The notes under the pieces are model-generated. The model was not told the origin of the DNA. It saw nothing but the letters and a program-made list of their open reading frames with translations, and did not search any database. A program made the position numbers and the translations under genes. Positions 1 through 11,216 of a stretch of 64,000 nt of DNA are shown piece after piece (within the stretch, counting starts at the first letter, position 1; each line of letters opens with the position of its first letter). Source of the stretch: Centroberyx gerrardi. Its lineage: Eukaryota > Chordata > Actinopteri > Beryciformes > Berycidae. The stretch is taken from contig NC_136002.1 in the NCBI RefSeq assembly GCF_048128805.1, forward strand, positions 25,874,602-25,938,601, read 5' to 3'.

Positions 1-510
1 AGGAAGCTGGTGCGCAACCGTTTCACCATTGACACCGACATAGTTTTTGACGGCGAGCCCGACCAGGACCTCGCTTCACCTCAGGAGTCCGACCCGAAGC
101 AGCAGCAGCAGCGGCGGCAGGAGGGGGAGGAAGAGGGGGAGCAACACCAACAGCAGCAGTCCGAGTTAGCGGGCGACACGGACCGCTGGGTGGAAGAACA
201 GTTCGATCTGGAAGAGTACGAGGACCAGGAAGAGGTGAAGGAGACGGACATCCTGAGCGACGACGACGACTTCTGCCAGACGCCCAGCGGGCCGTCCACC
301 GAGGCCGACCTGGAGGCCCCGGTCATGGCTCTGTCCCTGGAGGGCGAGGAGACGGACGAGGACCCGAAGTCCCCGACGGCCGGCGAGACAGCCGACGCCA
401 CGAAGCGGTGTGACGCGAGCGGGGAGAGCCTGGAGGACCAGAGGCAGACGGAGGAGGAGATTTGGGTACGCAGGGAGCAGTCGGACGCCTCCCCGGACTG
501 CGGCACATAA
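1..510 (+). CDS. tiam1: TIAM1 (Rac GEF), C-terminal end of last coding exon, partial
   Basis: The frame is open from the first base of the window to a TAA at 508-510 and gives 169 residues, so the true start lies upstream of the window. Conserved TIAM1 tail segments as I remember them are visible: RKLVRNRFTID at the start, DRWVEEQFDL followed by KETDILSDDDDFC in the middle, and EEIWVRRE near the end. TIAM1 is a guanine nucleotide exchange factor for the GTPase Rac1, acting at the plasma membrane and cell junctions; its DH-PH core is not in this window. Between the conserved blocks lie fish-specific low-complexity glutamine and glutamate runs (about residues 33-57). The sequence diverges after WVRRE and ends in DCGT. 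The claudins and GRIK1 downstream match the human neighbourhood, which supports the assignment. Teleosts may carry two copies (a/b), and I cannot tell which this is. Confidence 0.9.
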   Translation, partial: RKLVRNRFTIDTDIVFDGEPDQDLASPQESDPKQQQQRRQEGEEEGEQHQQQQSELAGDTDRWVEEQFDLEEYEDQEEVKETDILSDDDDFCQTPSGPSTEADLEAPVMALSLEGEETDEDPKSPTAGETADATKRCDASGESLEDQRQTEEEIWVRREQSDASPDCGT

Positions 511-1760
511 ACACAAAGCTAAAGAGTGCGGGCAGACGGCGAGCGCCTCACCCAAGACGGCTTTACATGGGCTTCATAAAAAGAAAAAAACAGCAAACTC
601 CCAACTCAATCCCCACCAACAATGCATGGGCATTGACGTATATCGCACAGCTATTAAAGATATATCCTTACCAATTTTGTTGAATGCTTTTTGTACAGAT
701 AAGATCGTCGGTGGAGCAATACTGGAGTCCAGAGGGAGGGATCCGAATCCCAAATCAAATGCTGTTATATATAGAGACCAGTTGTAAGCTTTGAGAGATG
801 AACTAATGGTACAATCATGAAATCTAATCAGTTGTTTTGATTGGCATGGTTTGCACATATGGGCAGCATTCTAGGGTCCTGCCTGCTGTTGCCAAATTTG
901 GGTATTGTGAACACATTAATTTTTTGTCTGTGTGACTCAGAGATATTATCATAGTTAAGGGCTGTATATTATTTGAATTTGTCCTTAAAGAAATAGAATA
1001 AATAATTGCAATGGACAGTCTAGTAAAGTCTTGCATAGTTTACTGTACTTGTACATTTTCACATGAATATACACTGACATGTTTTGGGAGCAGATTCCTG
1101 GTTATGTACAATATATGATTTTGATCTCTTGTTTTACAGACTGAAAGCTATCTTTTTAGCCTGGAAATTATTTTTGTTGTTCTCTTATTCTTACATATAA
1201 TAGCGGAATGATGTAATAACCCCCACTTCGCAGAGGCAAGGGGATTTTAATTTGTTTTAACTTAACAGAATCCTGTTTTACTTGAATTTGCATTTGCTGT
1301 TCCATGTTTTTATGTTTACTGTGAAACCATTTTCTCAAAATATTTTTCCTTACTGCTCTTCAATATTGCCATTCAAAGAACACGATGTGACATTCGTTCT
1401 GAACACTTCATGTGCACACTCTGTATTGTAGAGAACTTGCACATCCGCTACTTTTAAAGGTCTTGTGTGTTAAAAAGGTTGTTCACTTGTAATGGATTAC
1501 AATGCAATGTTTTTTTATTTATTCATATTCATCGGTAAATTAATTTTATCAGCAAACCAACATGACAAGTAATCATTTTTCACAGAGAAAGTCCAAATTT
1601 GCTGAAGCAATCAAGGGGGAAGACTTATGTCTGAACAGTGAAAGAAGTCATACTTGTAAACAACTCATTGTGCTACTAAGACTGCATTTTTATTACTGTG
1701 TGTATATAGAAAAATGTATTGATATCATAATAAATACTGTTGTTTCCTACTTATAATTCA
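511..1760 (+). other. tiam1: TIAM1 3' untranslated region (inferred)
   Basis: AT-rich sequence follows the TIAM1 stop with no supported coding frame. An AATAAA lies near 996 and a second at 1729-1734. The second is followed by a T-rich stretch, so the UTR probably ends shortly after 1750. The exact end is inferred. Confidence 0.6.
1729..1734 (+). terminator. Polyadenylation signal, probably TIAM1
   Basis: AATAAA about 1.2 kb after the TIAM1 stop, followed within 20 bases by a T-rich stretch. It is the best 3'-end signal before the claudin cluster. Confidence 0.5.
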
Positions 1761-3236
1761 AAGCTCTCCTCTGTAGTGATTCGTGTGTGGTTTTACTCAA
1801 CATCCTAGAGCTCAGCCCCTGACGGTGTGCAGACAGCAGCGCTGCAAAACAATTTTGTGATGTGAGGAAAGCCCATAAACGCCCGATGTGCTCAGACACG
1901 TCTGAGAATGACAGCAGCAAGCAGCTAATCGATGCCTCTCCTGCCTCAAAGCAACCCAGAAAAGACAGAATGCAATTCCAGAGCAAAAGTGAAAAGCAAA
2001 AATCTAACTTCAGAAGACCTCGGAGACTGTATGTCTGCCAGTCATGGCTGATTAAGGCAGCGAGTGATGGTGAAAGAGCTAAAACCTCTGATCAGAGAAA
2101 GGGCAAAAGGAGAGTTCTGCGATCAACATTTAGCTTTCATATCTTAGTACCAGCTCTCCCACTTGGAAAAGCTCCAAAAACCACTAAGAATATCTTGTTT
2201 CTGGCATATAGGGACCAGCTGAGAAATGTTGAAGGCTTACAAGCAGATAAGTGGGTGTACTGTGAGGATGGATGGCAGGAAGAATGGAACAGCACTCAGA
2301 GGTATTTCGTGTATTTGGGGTTCAAAGGCTGGACTTGATGTGCACGGCATCTTAAGTAGCCCTCCTTATTTAGCCTGAAAATCAAACCAAGCAAAACTGT
2401 CCTGAGAGAGCCCCAATGCTTATTGAGAAGCGCAAATGATGTCTACTGTGAAGGTTAAAGTGATTGGTCTGGATAAGAAAACAATTATTCATATCCCTAG
2501 TCTTATCACTCCATCTGTTAGTGTTGTTTTCTAACAGATCATGGATGTTTCAGGATCATAATTGTGAAGGAATTATGGCGTAATCGTAAAAGATATGTTT
2601 TGAAGGGTGCTAGACAATTGCGTAGATACCATGATCTCCCAGCGCTAAGCCTTTGCACTCCAGACACACCTGTATATTCCCTAAATCTGGGAATTTTGAC
2701 TATATAATTTCTCCCTTGGGGGCAAGAGGGTGACATAATAAGTAGGGAGACCATCCTTTAGCTTCAGGGCTGACCCTACACTACAAAAATGACCAAAAAT
2801 ATAATAAAGGAGCCAGTCCTCTTCCCATTTTTCTGAGTTTTTGGGAGCTTTTGAGATCTCCCTCACTTGCAGTTCCCTGCTCATGCCGGCTGCACAGGCC
2901 CTCGACACTATAATCTATGCTGCTCCTCACAGCCCTATCTCCTCTTTTGTGTGTCTGAGCTCTGCGGACGTCCTGTCACCCGGCCTCATTCCCCTCCACA
3001 GGCGCCCTCCCACTCTCCTGTCAGTCACCGTCCCCGCCACAAAGGCCCCGGCGCTCCTTAGATAACGGGGGAAAGATCATTCATCGTGCTGTAGATCTGC
3101 GGCAACGGGCCGCTGTACTGAGTGACAGAGTGCTAAGGTGGGCCGGCATTAGTCTGCCAGTCCGCTTTGCCTTCAGTGAGAAAACAACATCTTCAGACAC
3201 ATTACTTACCCAAGATAAAAGAGCACAGGCTGGATT

Positions 3237-3730
3237 CTATGGAGGACCAAAATAGTCACAATTAAATAAATAAATATGTGGCAGTGAAGTAAATAATTAC
3301 ATAAATAAATACAGAAATACATAAATAAATTAATAACTGATTGATTGTTTTCCTTTAATTAAAAAATTATTAATGTTTTTTTTCAAATGGCTTTTATTTT
3401 CAATTACATGATGATACCATTCAGAATTACATTTTTCAAAGTGGTTCTTTTATTTACCTTTTTCTTTTTTCATTGCTCCTCTTTTTATTTCATAATGTCA
3501 CTTTTCATAATGTCTCAGCCGTCTGTCAATCAGAGTGAATGGGGCGGGATCTATTTGCTGATTGGGTAATCCTTTGCAATCGATTATTTTTCCTGGCTCT
3601 GAGGCTGGTCTTGCCCCATGGGCCAAATGACGTTAAAAAAGCCATAATATTACTAGAATAAAGTGGTAATTTTGAGAAAAAAGCCGAAATATTACATTTA
3701 ATATATTATGACTAATCTGGTCCTCCATAG
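3237..3730. mobile_element. MITE-like non-autonomous DNA transposon with terminal inverted repeats
   Basis: The left end begins CTATGGAGGACCA and the right end reads TGGTCCTCCATAG, an exact inverted match of 13 bases. Similarity continues inward for roughly another 14 bases with a few mismatches (AATAGTCACAATT against ATTAGTCATAATA). The element is 494 bp, AT-rich and carries no transposase frame. An inner stretch near 3638-3695 resembles the AAAGCC-ATAATATTA repeats common in fish genomes. The superfamily cannot be named from sequence alone. GGATT occurs on both outer flanks, but its offset from the ends makes it an uncertain target-site duplication. Confidence 0.7.
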
Positions 3731-4708
3731 GGGATTCACTTTCCATTTATCTGATTAAAGCCAAAAATGAATACTGACGTACTCAGAGTTGGTGAGGCAG
3801 AGGGAGGAAATAGGGATCAAATGTATTTTTGATCATTTAAAATGTATTGAAATTAGACATCTTATTATGCACTTCTTGTTACAGATTTAAATTAAATATT
3901 TGCAACACATGCTCTGTCAATGAAATAGACTGACTAGGCAAAGCATGATCCCTTATTGGTTTTACTTATTAAACCCACTCATGCCGGGGAAATGTAGAAG
4001 GTGAGACAGGTTAAAGACTTTTAAGTCTTGACAAAATTGGGAAATGGACGGAGCAAATGGGGGTACAACCCGATATGTGGAAGGAGTTGTTTCAAACCTA
4101 TTTCAGACGAGGGATTTGTAGTCACATTTGCGTACAGCAGGTGGCACACACAGTCTCCTCTAGTCACATTATTCCCTCTGTCTGTGCCACTGCACCGACT
4201 CACACTAGCATATTATCCTGATCACTGCTTTCATTTAATCTAACCTTTTTAACAACAAGTTCTGATTAAAACCATCAAACCAAATCCACAATACAGGCAG
4301 CTCAAAAAGGTCACATTTCTTGTAACTAATTATTATGGAAGCTCTTTCTCAGAACAGGTTTGGTCATGTGACAATAAATAAACTTCTGTGTTTTTCCTCA
4401 CCGGCACTGTTAACTGAGTTATGTTCCCAGTGAAGAATTTTAGGTTTCATTTTTATTTAACCACCAGAACTCATTCCCTGTACATGTTAGTTTGATTGCA
4501 TAAATAGATATAAGATGTTTGTTTGCAGTGAGTTCATTGTCACGGTTTTGCTCAGCAGGAAGGAAAATGCATTTGTTTACATTTGAAGAAACTGAGGAGG
4601 TAATGCTAGTATCTTTCAGCAAACCTGTTCAACAGGCTTTGCAGTTTCTGTTCCTGTTTTCCCTCCTCTCTCCCTCTCTCAGCTCACGATTCTACCTTCA
4701 CTGCCTTT

Positions 4709-4710
<2 letters not shown>

Positions 4711-4768
<58 letters not shown>
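4711..4768. repeat. TC dinucleotide microsatellite
   Basis: About 29 units of TC with one TTTC interruption near 4747. Confidence 0.95.
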
Positions 4769-4770
<2 letters not shown>

Positions 4771-5766
4771 CGTCTCAACCTCTATTCGTTAAAAATAGGA
4801 TGATGCACAGGGTGTGACCCTTCCTTGAACAACTGAAGATTTTAACTTTGAAAGGAGTGGCTCTCCTTCAGGCCTGTGTTTTGAAACATTTCCTCTTTAT
4901 CTATCAGACAATCTTGTTGTTCATGTTTAAAGAATCCTCCTAAATTCAGTCTGTCTAAGTATGCTAACACAGTCATTTTGGTGCCAGTATAGTAGCGAAT
5001 AGTCCCTATGATAAATCATTTGAGACCTTCAACAGAGAAGAGAGTTGAATGGAAAAAAATCCTTAAAAGCGGAGTGATTGTATAGTAAGGAGAAGCTTTA
5101 AAGCAAGTGCCATTCTTATTCATCTTTCCCAAATGTGTGTGGGAAAAGGTGGGAGGTTTTTTAATTAAAATTAGAAGCACTACTTCAGTTCTCCAGCTTT
5201 AATGAGAGGAAAGAGAATCAGATGGTTAATGGGCCTCACACTGAAGATTACAGATCAATCCTAAACTCCCTTCTGGAGGGACACTGCTCCTCAAATTAAT
5301 GTCAACAGGTCTGACACAATAAAAGCTGTACACCTGTCGCTGTCAGGTGAAAACCTTGCGTCTCCAATATACCAACCTTTCAGGAACTAAGAAAAGTTGC
5401 CTTGTTTTCAGCTTCACCACCATGTATTTTTAAGTTTATCCAATGGGGTTTGAAAGCGTTTTATAAGCCCGTAGAAGGCCATGTAATCCTTCAGCTGAAG
5501 TGAAAACATGAAAGTCTCCAAAACTGGACTGACAAGGTTTTCAGATGACGAGAGTACAAAGTCACAGCTTTAGAAAGCAAATAGAAAGCAGTTTCAGTTG
5601 CATCTGAAACATGAAAGTATGATCCAGGTCAGGTCAGCTGACCAGGCACAAACCAGTAGGATGACATTACAAGCGTGATGATGCTATCACCTTGTAAAAA
5701 ATGGAACGGTTGAGAAAACTCTTCGTTATTTCTCCGGAGAGACGAGACCAGACGTCGATCTGAGCC

Positions 5767-6456
5767 ATGAGAGCGAAGCTGGAGATCCTGGCCGTGGTTC
5801 TGGGCTTCCTCGGCCTGTTCGGGACGGTAACCATCACCGCCCTGCCCATGTGGCGGGTCACGGCCTTCATCGGCGCCAACCTCATCGTCATGGAGATACT
5901 CTGGGAGGGCCTGTGGATGAACTGCTACAGACAGGCCAACATCAGGATGCAGTGCAAGGTGTACGACTCCCTGCTCATTCTCCCCCCGGAGCTGCAGGCG
6001 GCCAGAGCGCTCATGTGTCTCTCCATCATCCTGGCCCTCGTCGCCCTCATCATCTCAGGATGCGGGATGCGGAACGCCAGCTGTTGCCGTGGCAATGTGA
6101 AGGGTAAGAACATCACCCTGCTGGTTGGGGGGTGTTTCTTCCTGCTCACCTGTCTAACCACGCTCATCCCCGTCAGCTGGATGGGCCATAGCATCATTAG
6201 AAACTTCTACAACCCCCAGGTGCAGGATTCTCAGAAGCGGGAGTTGGGGGAGGCCCTCTACATCGGCTGGGCCACTGCAGCCGTCTTGCTCGTCACTGGG
6301 ATCATCCTCGTGTACCGCTACACCTCCCGTAGGTCGAAGGATGAACTGTCCTACACTGACACATATGTCATGGCAGAGAGGGACGTACCAAAAGAGGACA
6401 CCGTGGATTTGGACAGGCAACCCTCCAGCTTTTATAAACAGCAACAATACGTGTGA
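5767..6456 (+). CDS. cldn17: Claudin-17/8-type tight junction protein (first of four tandem claudins)
   Basis: Single-exon gene of 229 residues starting at ATG 5767. Claudins are four-transmembrane proteins of tight junctions that form paracellular barriers or ion pores. The family signature is intact: W29, then G48-L49-W50, with the disulfide pair C53 and C63 in the first extracellular loop. Four hydrophobic segments lie near residues 7-26, 80-98, 115-135 and 160-182. The protein ends in YV, a classical claudin PDZ ligand for ZO scaffolds. LWEGLWMNC, ARALMC and QKRELG resemble human CLDN17 more than CLDN8, but the tail does not decide it, so the 17 label is provisional. It sits between TIAM1 and three CLDN8-like genes on the same strand, and part of its first-loop code is identical to theirs. 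Confidence 0.85.
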   Translation: MRAKLEILAVVLGFLGLFGTVTITALPMWRVTAFIGANLIVMEILWEGLWMNCYRQANIRMQCKVYDSLLILPPELQAARALMCLSIILALVALIISGCGMRNASCCRGNVKGKNITLLVGGCFFLLTCLTTLIPVSWMGHSIIRNFYNPQVQDSQKRELGEALYIGWATAAVLLVTGIILVYRYTSRRSKDELSYTDTYVMAERDVPKEDTVDLDRQPSSFYKQQQYV

Positions 6457-6950
6457 TAAGCTGCGTGTACGGCACCCTGCATCATTTAAATTCAGCTCTC
6501 CGTGCCAGTAACAGTTGAAAAATGCAGCCTGAGGAAGAGTGCGTCCACTCAAAACACACTGCCAAAAGTCTGCATGTCTTGTATAGCCATATTTACTGTA
6601 AATAGTGTACTTTTTGCATTAGAAGTGGTTCTACTCTCCTTATCTTCCTAGTATTTTGCCTCCTTGGGAACTCTTTGCCCACACCCTTCACGGTTGTACT
6701 AACATATTTGAGGCATATTTGTTGTACATAATCATAAAGCTATGATTTATATTTATTAAGCCTGTAGCCCATGTTTTATGTTATAATCGGGTGTATAGTT
6801 CTACTGTCTTTGCCATTGTTATTCTGTGTTTTTATAGTTTTGTTATGTTGGTAGGGTTAGGGTTGGAGTTTTGTTTGTCCTTGCTCCTTGTGACTTGGTA
6901 ATGTCAGGCAGTCATACTGTATCAACCGTGTTAGCTACAAGAGCAAGTTC

Positions 6951-6956
6951 AATAAA
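6951..6956 (+). terminator. Polyadenylation signal of the first claudin
   Basis: AATAAA about 500 bases after the stop at 6454-6456, followed by a GT-rich stretch. It marks a 3' UTR of about 520 bases. Confidence 0.7.
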
Positions 6957-7600
6957 AGTTTGATTATACACTTGCCTGTGTGATTGCAATCTCTCTAGTG
7001 TGTAATTTGAATACTGACACCATGCCTCCACACATCAGCAACATAAAATCCTAATTCTATTACCTGTGTTCATTCCTTTCCATTTCTTTCTGTGGGTGTC
7101 TGCTTTCCTGCACTAAAGACAAAATAGAGCTGAGTGTTAAAACCTCATACATATGCTCAAACAGACAATACAACAATGCATTGTTCTTATGCAAGTGAAG
7201 GCAGGAGGGCTTTTAGTGTGGCAGCGGCGAGGTGAGAACTGCTGGCCAGCGAACAGTGTGGTGTTACAGTGAAACTAATCCTACTCAAGTTTCTCTGCTC
7301 CACACCTTTTGCCACCTCAATCTACATAATGGCAGGAGACAGTTTGACACCTGTGAGCTCACTATCTGCTTTCAGTCTGAGAGGAACAACAGATTCACAA
7401 GTTCATGACATGACTGGAATCACCCACACATAGGGAGTTTAAAAGGAAGATATTCAGTAGTGTTCTTGTTTTACGTAATGTATCCAAAGCTAAACACGTA
7501 AATACACGCTAATGCTTTTCAGAGCCACAAAGGACCAGATACTCAGTAGTTTAATTATTGGCTCCAAGTTCACACCAGTGATACGGTTAGTGTTAGGTGT

Positions 7601-7621
7601 AGGGTTAGGGTTAGGGTTAGG
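7601..7621. repeat. Short interstitial telomere-like repeat
   Basis: Three and a half units of GGGTTA in tandem. Too short to indicate a fusion point; such runs are common in fish DNA. Confidence 0.7.
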
Positions 7622-8039
7622 TTATGACAGTGTTATGTATTTTCTTTATGTTTGTAGTACATTTTCAGCAATCATATTTGCTTTGTCTGCTTTTATAACA
7701 CAAACACTGTGTATTGTAGCCTGTGTTCAATGGTTAAAATCATATTGTTCACATTGTTTGGCAGTGAAAATGTGCTGAAATGTCCCAGCTGAAGGGTTTT
7801 TTATTTTTTTTCAAATGAGAGGAAAATGTACTTTCATCAACTTTTGCTTTATACAGTGACTGAATTAGTGTTTGATCCTTTTTTTCTTGATCACACGACT
7901 AAATGATCATTTGTTAACACTCAGCTGTATGCGCATTCAAAACAAGCAACACTTGTTGGTGTGATGTCATTTATCTGATGGCTGTAAAGCAGCTCAACCA
8001 GTAAGGTTGCATTGCATTGTTAGCATATTTTCTGGGGTG

Positions 8040-8045
8040 TATAAG
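8040..8045 (+). promoter_or_regulatory. Candidate TATA box of the second claudin
   Basis: TATAAG lies 94 bases before ATG 8134, which would allow a leader of about 60 bases. Supported only by position and motif. Confidence 0.35.
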
Positions 8046-8133
8046 CTCCTCGTCTTGTTCCTCTCCTCACATTCATGTTTCCTGAGAGAGGGCAGCCAAA
8101 GGTACATCTTTGGCTCTCTGTGTGATAGCCACA

Positions 8134-9003
8134 ATGGCTTCTTACACTGCCTACAGCGGCTACACCAAGCCTCCTCAATCTTATGTAGGCACTTACTACG
8201 ACCAGAAGGATGCCCAGACTTACGCAGATTCAGTGTATGAGGAAAAACAGAGAATTGAGAAGAAGGACCGTAAGGAGGCCATCTGCTGTGAGGTGGTGGC
8301 TCTGGTCATCGGCTTCATCGGACTTATCGGAGTGGCTGCCGTGACGGGCCTGCCGATGTGGAAGGTGACAGCCTTCATTGAGGAGAACATCATCGTCATG
8401 GAGACCCGCTGGGAGGGTTTGTGGATGAACTGCTACAGACAGGCCAACATCAGGATGCAGTGCAAGGTGTACGACTCCCTGCTGTTCTTGCCCCCGGACC
8501 TCCAGGCAGCCAGGGGTTTGATGTGCAGCTCTGTGGCTCTCACCACCTTCGCCCTGATTGTTGCTGCTGTGGGGATGAAGTGTACTAAAGTGGTGGACCA
8601 TCGCGCTCGCACCAAGCACGTCGTTCTTGTGGCCGGGGGCTGCCTGTTCCTTATGGGCTGCATCACGACCATCATCCCCGTGTCCTGGACGGGTCACGTT
8701 ATCATCAGGGACTTCTACAACCCGCTGCTGATCGACGCCCAGCGCAGGGAGCTGGGAGAGGCCCTCTACATCGGCTGGGTGACTTCAGCTTTGCTTTTCA
8801 CCGCCGGAGTGATCCTGCTGTGCCGCCACGCTCCCCGCACCCAGGAGCCAGATGAGAGGATTGCATACAACCCAGGTGGAAATGTCTACCAGCCTGGATA
8901 CACATACCAACCGTACACGTACCAGCCAGCTTACTCCTACCAGCCTCCCTATTCTGCACCCCCTCCAGGATCTGTGATATACACACCAAACCAGTTCCAG
9001 TAA
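8134..9003 (+). CDS. cldn8: Claudin-8-like protein with long tyrosine-rich N-terminal extension
   Basis: Single-exon gene of 289 residues. The start chosen is ATG 8134, preceded by CCACA and followed by G, a strong initiation context; no other in-frame ATG lies upstream within the open frame. The claudin core is intact: W76, G95-L96-W97 and the C100/C110 pair, followed by the usual four membrane segments. Compared with normal claudins, where the first tryptophan is at residue 29-30, the cytoplasmic N-terminus is about 46 residues longer. It has eight tyrosines within the first 35 residues, then a charged stretch KQRIEKKDRKEA before the first membrane segment. The C-terminal tail has four YQP units and ends in NQFQ, not the usual YV, so it lacks an obvious PDZ ligand. 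Core identity to the other claudins here is very high. The paralogue number cannot be assigned. Confidence 0.88.
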   Translation: MASYTAYSGYTKPPQSYVGTYYDQKDAQTYADSVYEEKQRIEKKDRKEAICCEVVALVIGFIGLIGVAAVTGLPMWKVTAFIEENIIVMETRWEGLWMNCYRQANIRMQCKVYDSLLFLPPDLQAARGLMCSSVALTTFALIVAAVGMKCTKVVDHRARTKHVVLVAGGCLFLMGCITTIIPVSWTGHVIIRDFYNPLLIDAQRRELGEALYIGWVTSALLFTAGVILLCRHAPRTQEPDERIAYNPGGNVYQPGYTYQPYTYQPAYSYQPPYSAPPPGSVIYTPNQFQ

Positions 9004-9451
9004 AGGGGAATCAAACACAGAGACAATGTTGGACTTGAGGATTTTGAGTGCCAAGATTTTTAGGGGTTGGTGTGGAAAATCAAATGACTGATATGACCAA
9101 AGGCTGTCACTGGAAATGGCCAAATCTTTCATTGCTTTCTCAAGGAGAGCCAAGTGTATTACAGAGCAGTTTGAAATTCACTGTGGAATGGATTGTATTT
9201 TGTTGAATTCAATGTCCTTGCATTATTTGTTTTCCATATACTTAGTTCTTGCTAAATGATATCAGCAAAGAGTGTTTTTTAAATCTCTAGTAATATCTGC
9301 TCTCTGAGAACCGATTATGCACTATAGGCCTTTTTCAGATGTTATAGTGCAGATGGTTTGTGTTCACTGTAGAAAATAGTGTTTTTGTTGTACATGTACA
9401 TATTTACTTTTTCACAGCACTGGCCTAAATATGAGGTCAAATGTGGTTTCC

Positions 9452-9457
9452 AATAAA
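9452..9457 (+). terminator. Polyadenylation signal of the second claudin
   Basis: AATAAA about 450 bases past the stop codon. Confidence 0.65.
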
Positions 9458-9479
9458 GGAGAAATTTGAGAGAAAAAGA

Positions 9480-9863
9480 GAAAACTTTGTAATTTTTTCT
9501 GTTTCTTAATCAAGACATGCAAATTTGAAAACAAAATAGGGTACACCATTGCTTACAAAGTGGCCAAAAGGGTCTTTCAATTTGTCTGAAAGTCAAACGT
9601 TCCCACTGAGCCTGCTTTTGTGTCACTCTCAGGTATGTGAGGTGAAAATTGTTCCGTTGTCTCCATTGTTGTCAGTGAAAATGTACCTGAACCAGTGAAA
9701 CCAGATTGTTCACACAGTTCCACCCACAATGCAAAGCTACCTAGAGGTATCACTTCAAGAGAGGCCTTTGCTGCAATTGGCAACTTTTTTTCCTGAGCAC
9801 AGACGGACACAAGAGAGCTAGACAAGAAACCCAATAGTGACAGTGACACAAGTACCTCCCCCC

Positions 9864-9906
<43 letters not shown>

Positions 9907-10451
9907 GAAACTTTAACTTTAACACACAAGAGGTTCTTAAAGGTTGTTTTTGCTTGTATTTCATGTATATAATCACCACAAAGTTATTTTTTCCGGTCGT
10001 TCACTGTACATTAAGGGACTTTACAGTGAATGCTTTCAAGTTTAAATAGAACAATGACTAGGGTAAGCTGGTGTCTATCACATATGTCTTTATAAACAGA
10101 GATGCATTAAGCTGCAGTCAACACCCTATACGTTTTTCAAGCTTCCTTGTAAAGCGTGATCTGGGACTGTAAGCTGAGACTTGTGAATAAACAAAGTGGC
10201 AGATTACTGCAGCTCCTGGGGTTGGTGTACAAAGAAAAAAAAAAGAAAAAGTCCTGGGGGATTCTGTTACTTAGCAACAGGTCACATTTCCCACCCCTCC
10301 CATTCAGGTGTCCTGTCCACAGGGAGGAGGCAATGCAGGTGAACACTTCCACAGTGATGCACTGTATAGAGAGGATCTGCTTCCTACTGTAGTCACACAC
10401 CATCGAGATATCATTGTGTCTCTGAGCTTAGAGGAATAAGAGGAAAAGAGG
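9480..10451. other. Spacer between second and third claudin
   Basis: No gene seen. It contains a CA microsatellite (9867-9904). The control region of the third claudin is presumably at the right end; I see no clear TATA box. Confidence 0.6.
9867..9904. repeat. CA dinucleotide microsatellite
   Basis: About 19 units of AC directly after a C-rich run. Confidence 0.95.
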
Positions 10452-11216
10452 ATGGCCAACTCAGCGCTGGAGATAGTGGGTCTCTTACTGACCCTGATTG
10501 GGCTCATTGGGGCGGCAGCGAGCACTGGGATGCCGATGTGGCGCGTCACAGCTTTCATCGGGGAGAACATCATTGTGTTTGAGACCCGCTACGAGGGCCT
10601 GTGGATGAACTGCTTCAGGCAGGCCGACATCAGGATGCAGTGCAAGGTGTACGACTCCCTGCTGGCTCTGTCCCCCGACCTGCAGGCGGCCCGGGGGCTC
10701 ATGTGCTGCTCTCTGGCGCTGGGCGGCCTCGGTCTGCTGATCAGCCTGGTGGGGCTGCAGTGCACCGCCTGTATCCAAAACAACGACCGGGCCAAGCGGA
10801 TGGTCCTCATCATTGCAGGATGCATGATCATCATGTCTTGCATCTGCGTCCTGATCCCCGTGTCCTGGACGGGTCATGTCATCATCAGGGACTTCTACAA
10901 CCCGCTGCTGATCGACGCCCAGCGCAGGGAGCTGGGAGAGGCTCTCTACATCGGCTGGGTGTCCTCCGCGTTCCTGTTTGCTGGAGGGTGCATGTTTACC
11001 TGCTGCAATCTGCAGTCTGAAAGCAAAGGATCAGACAGGTACATGTACTCCAGGAACTCGCAGTACATGGCCTACCCTCCGCAGCCCTTCCAGCCCCAGC
11101 AGCTGGTGCTCCCTCCCCAGCCTCAGCCTCAGCCACTTCTGTCAAGACACCCATCCACCAACTACAGCTACCACTCCAGATACCCCTCTGTACGCAGTGC
11201 TGTGGCGTATCTCTGA
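10452..11216 (+). CDS. cldn8: Claudin-8-like protein with proline/glutamine-rich tail
   Basis: Single-exon gene of 254 residues from ATG 10452, preceded by AGAGG. The claudin signature is complete: W30, G49-L50-W51, C54 and C64. CKVYDSLLALSPDLQAARGL is close to human CLDN8, supporting that class. The second extracellular loop is TGHVIIRDFYNPLLIDAQ, shared with the second and fourth genes. The tail after the fourth membrane segment (from about residue 184) is rich in Tyr, Pro and Gln, with alternating PQ units near residues 208-227. It ends in AYL, a plausible though atypical PDZ-type terminus. Gene 3 differs from the others in the first loop by Y47 in place of W, F55 and D59. The paralogue number cannot be assigned. 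Confidence 0.88.
   Translation: MANSALEIVGLLLTLIGLIGAAASTGMPMWRVTAFIGENIIVFETRYEGLWMNCFRQADIRMQCKVYDSLLALSPDLQAARGLMCCSLALGGLGLLISLVGLQCTACIQNNDRAKRMVLIIAGCMIIMSCICVLIPVSWTGHVIIRDFYNPLLIDAQRRELGEALYIGWVSSAFLFAGGCMFTCCNLQSESKGSDRYMYSRNSQYMAYPPQPFQPQQLVLPPQPQPQPLLSRHPSTNYSYHSRYPSVRSAVAYL

Larger units (their letters stand above)
1761..5766. other. Intergenic region between TIAM1 and the first claudin
   Basis: No recognisable gene. It contains a terminal-inverted-repeat element (3237-3730) and a TC microsatellite (4711-4768). A frame at 1862-2338 is open for 158 codons but begins at GTG and resembles nothing I know. The remainder is unremarkable AT-rich sequence; the upstream control region of the first claudin is presumably at its right end. 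Confidence 0.7.
6975..8133. other. Spacer between first and second claudin
   Basis: No gene. It contains a short telomere-like run at 7601-7621 and, at the right end, the probable promoter and leader of the second claudin. Confidence 0.6.

Noticed and set aside
1862-2338. 158-codon open frame after TIAM1
   Set aside because: It begins at GTG, has no strong ATG context, resembles no family I know, and lies in AT-rich intergenic DNA. Probably chance, though transcript data could change this.
8110-8133. Upstream start of the second claudin at TTG
   Set aside because: Not an ATG; the ATG at 8134 has a strong context.
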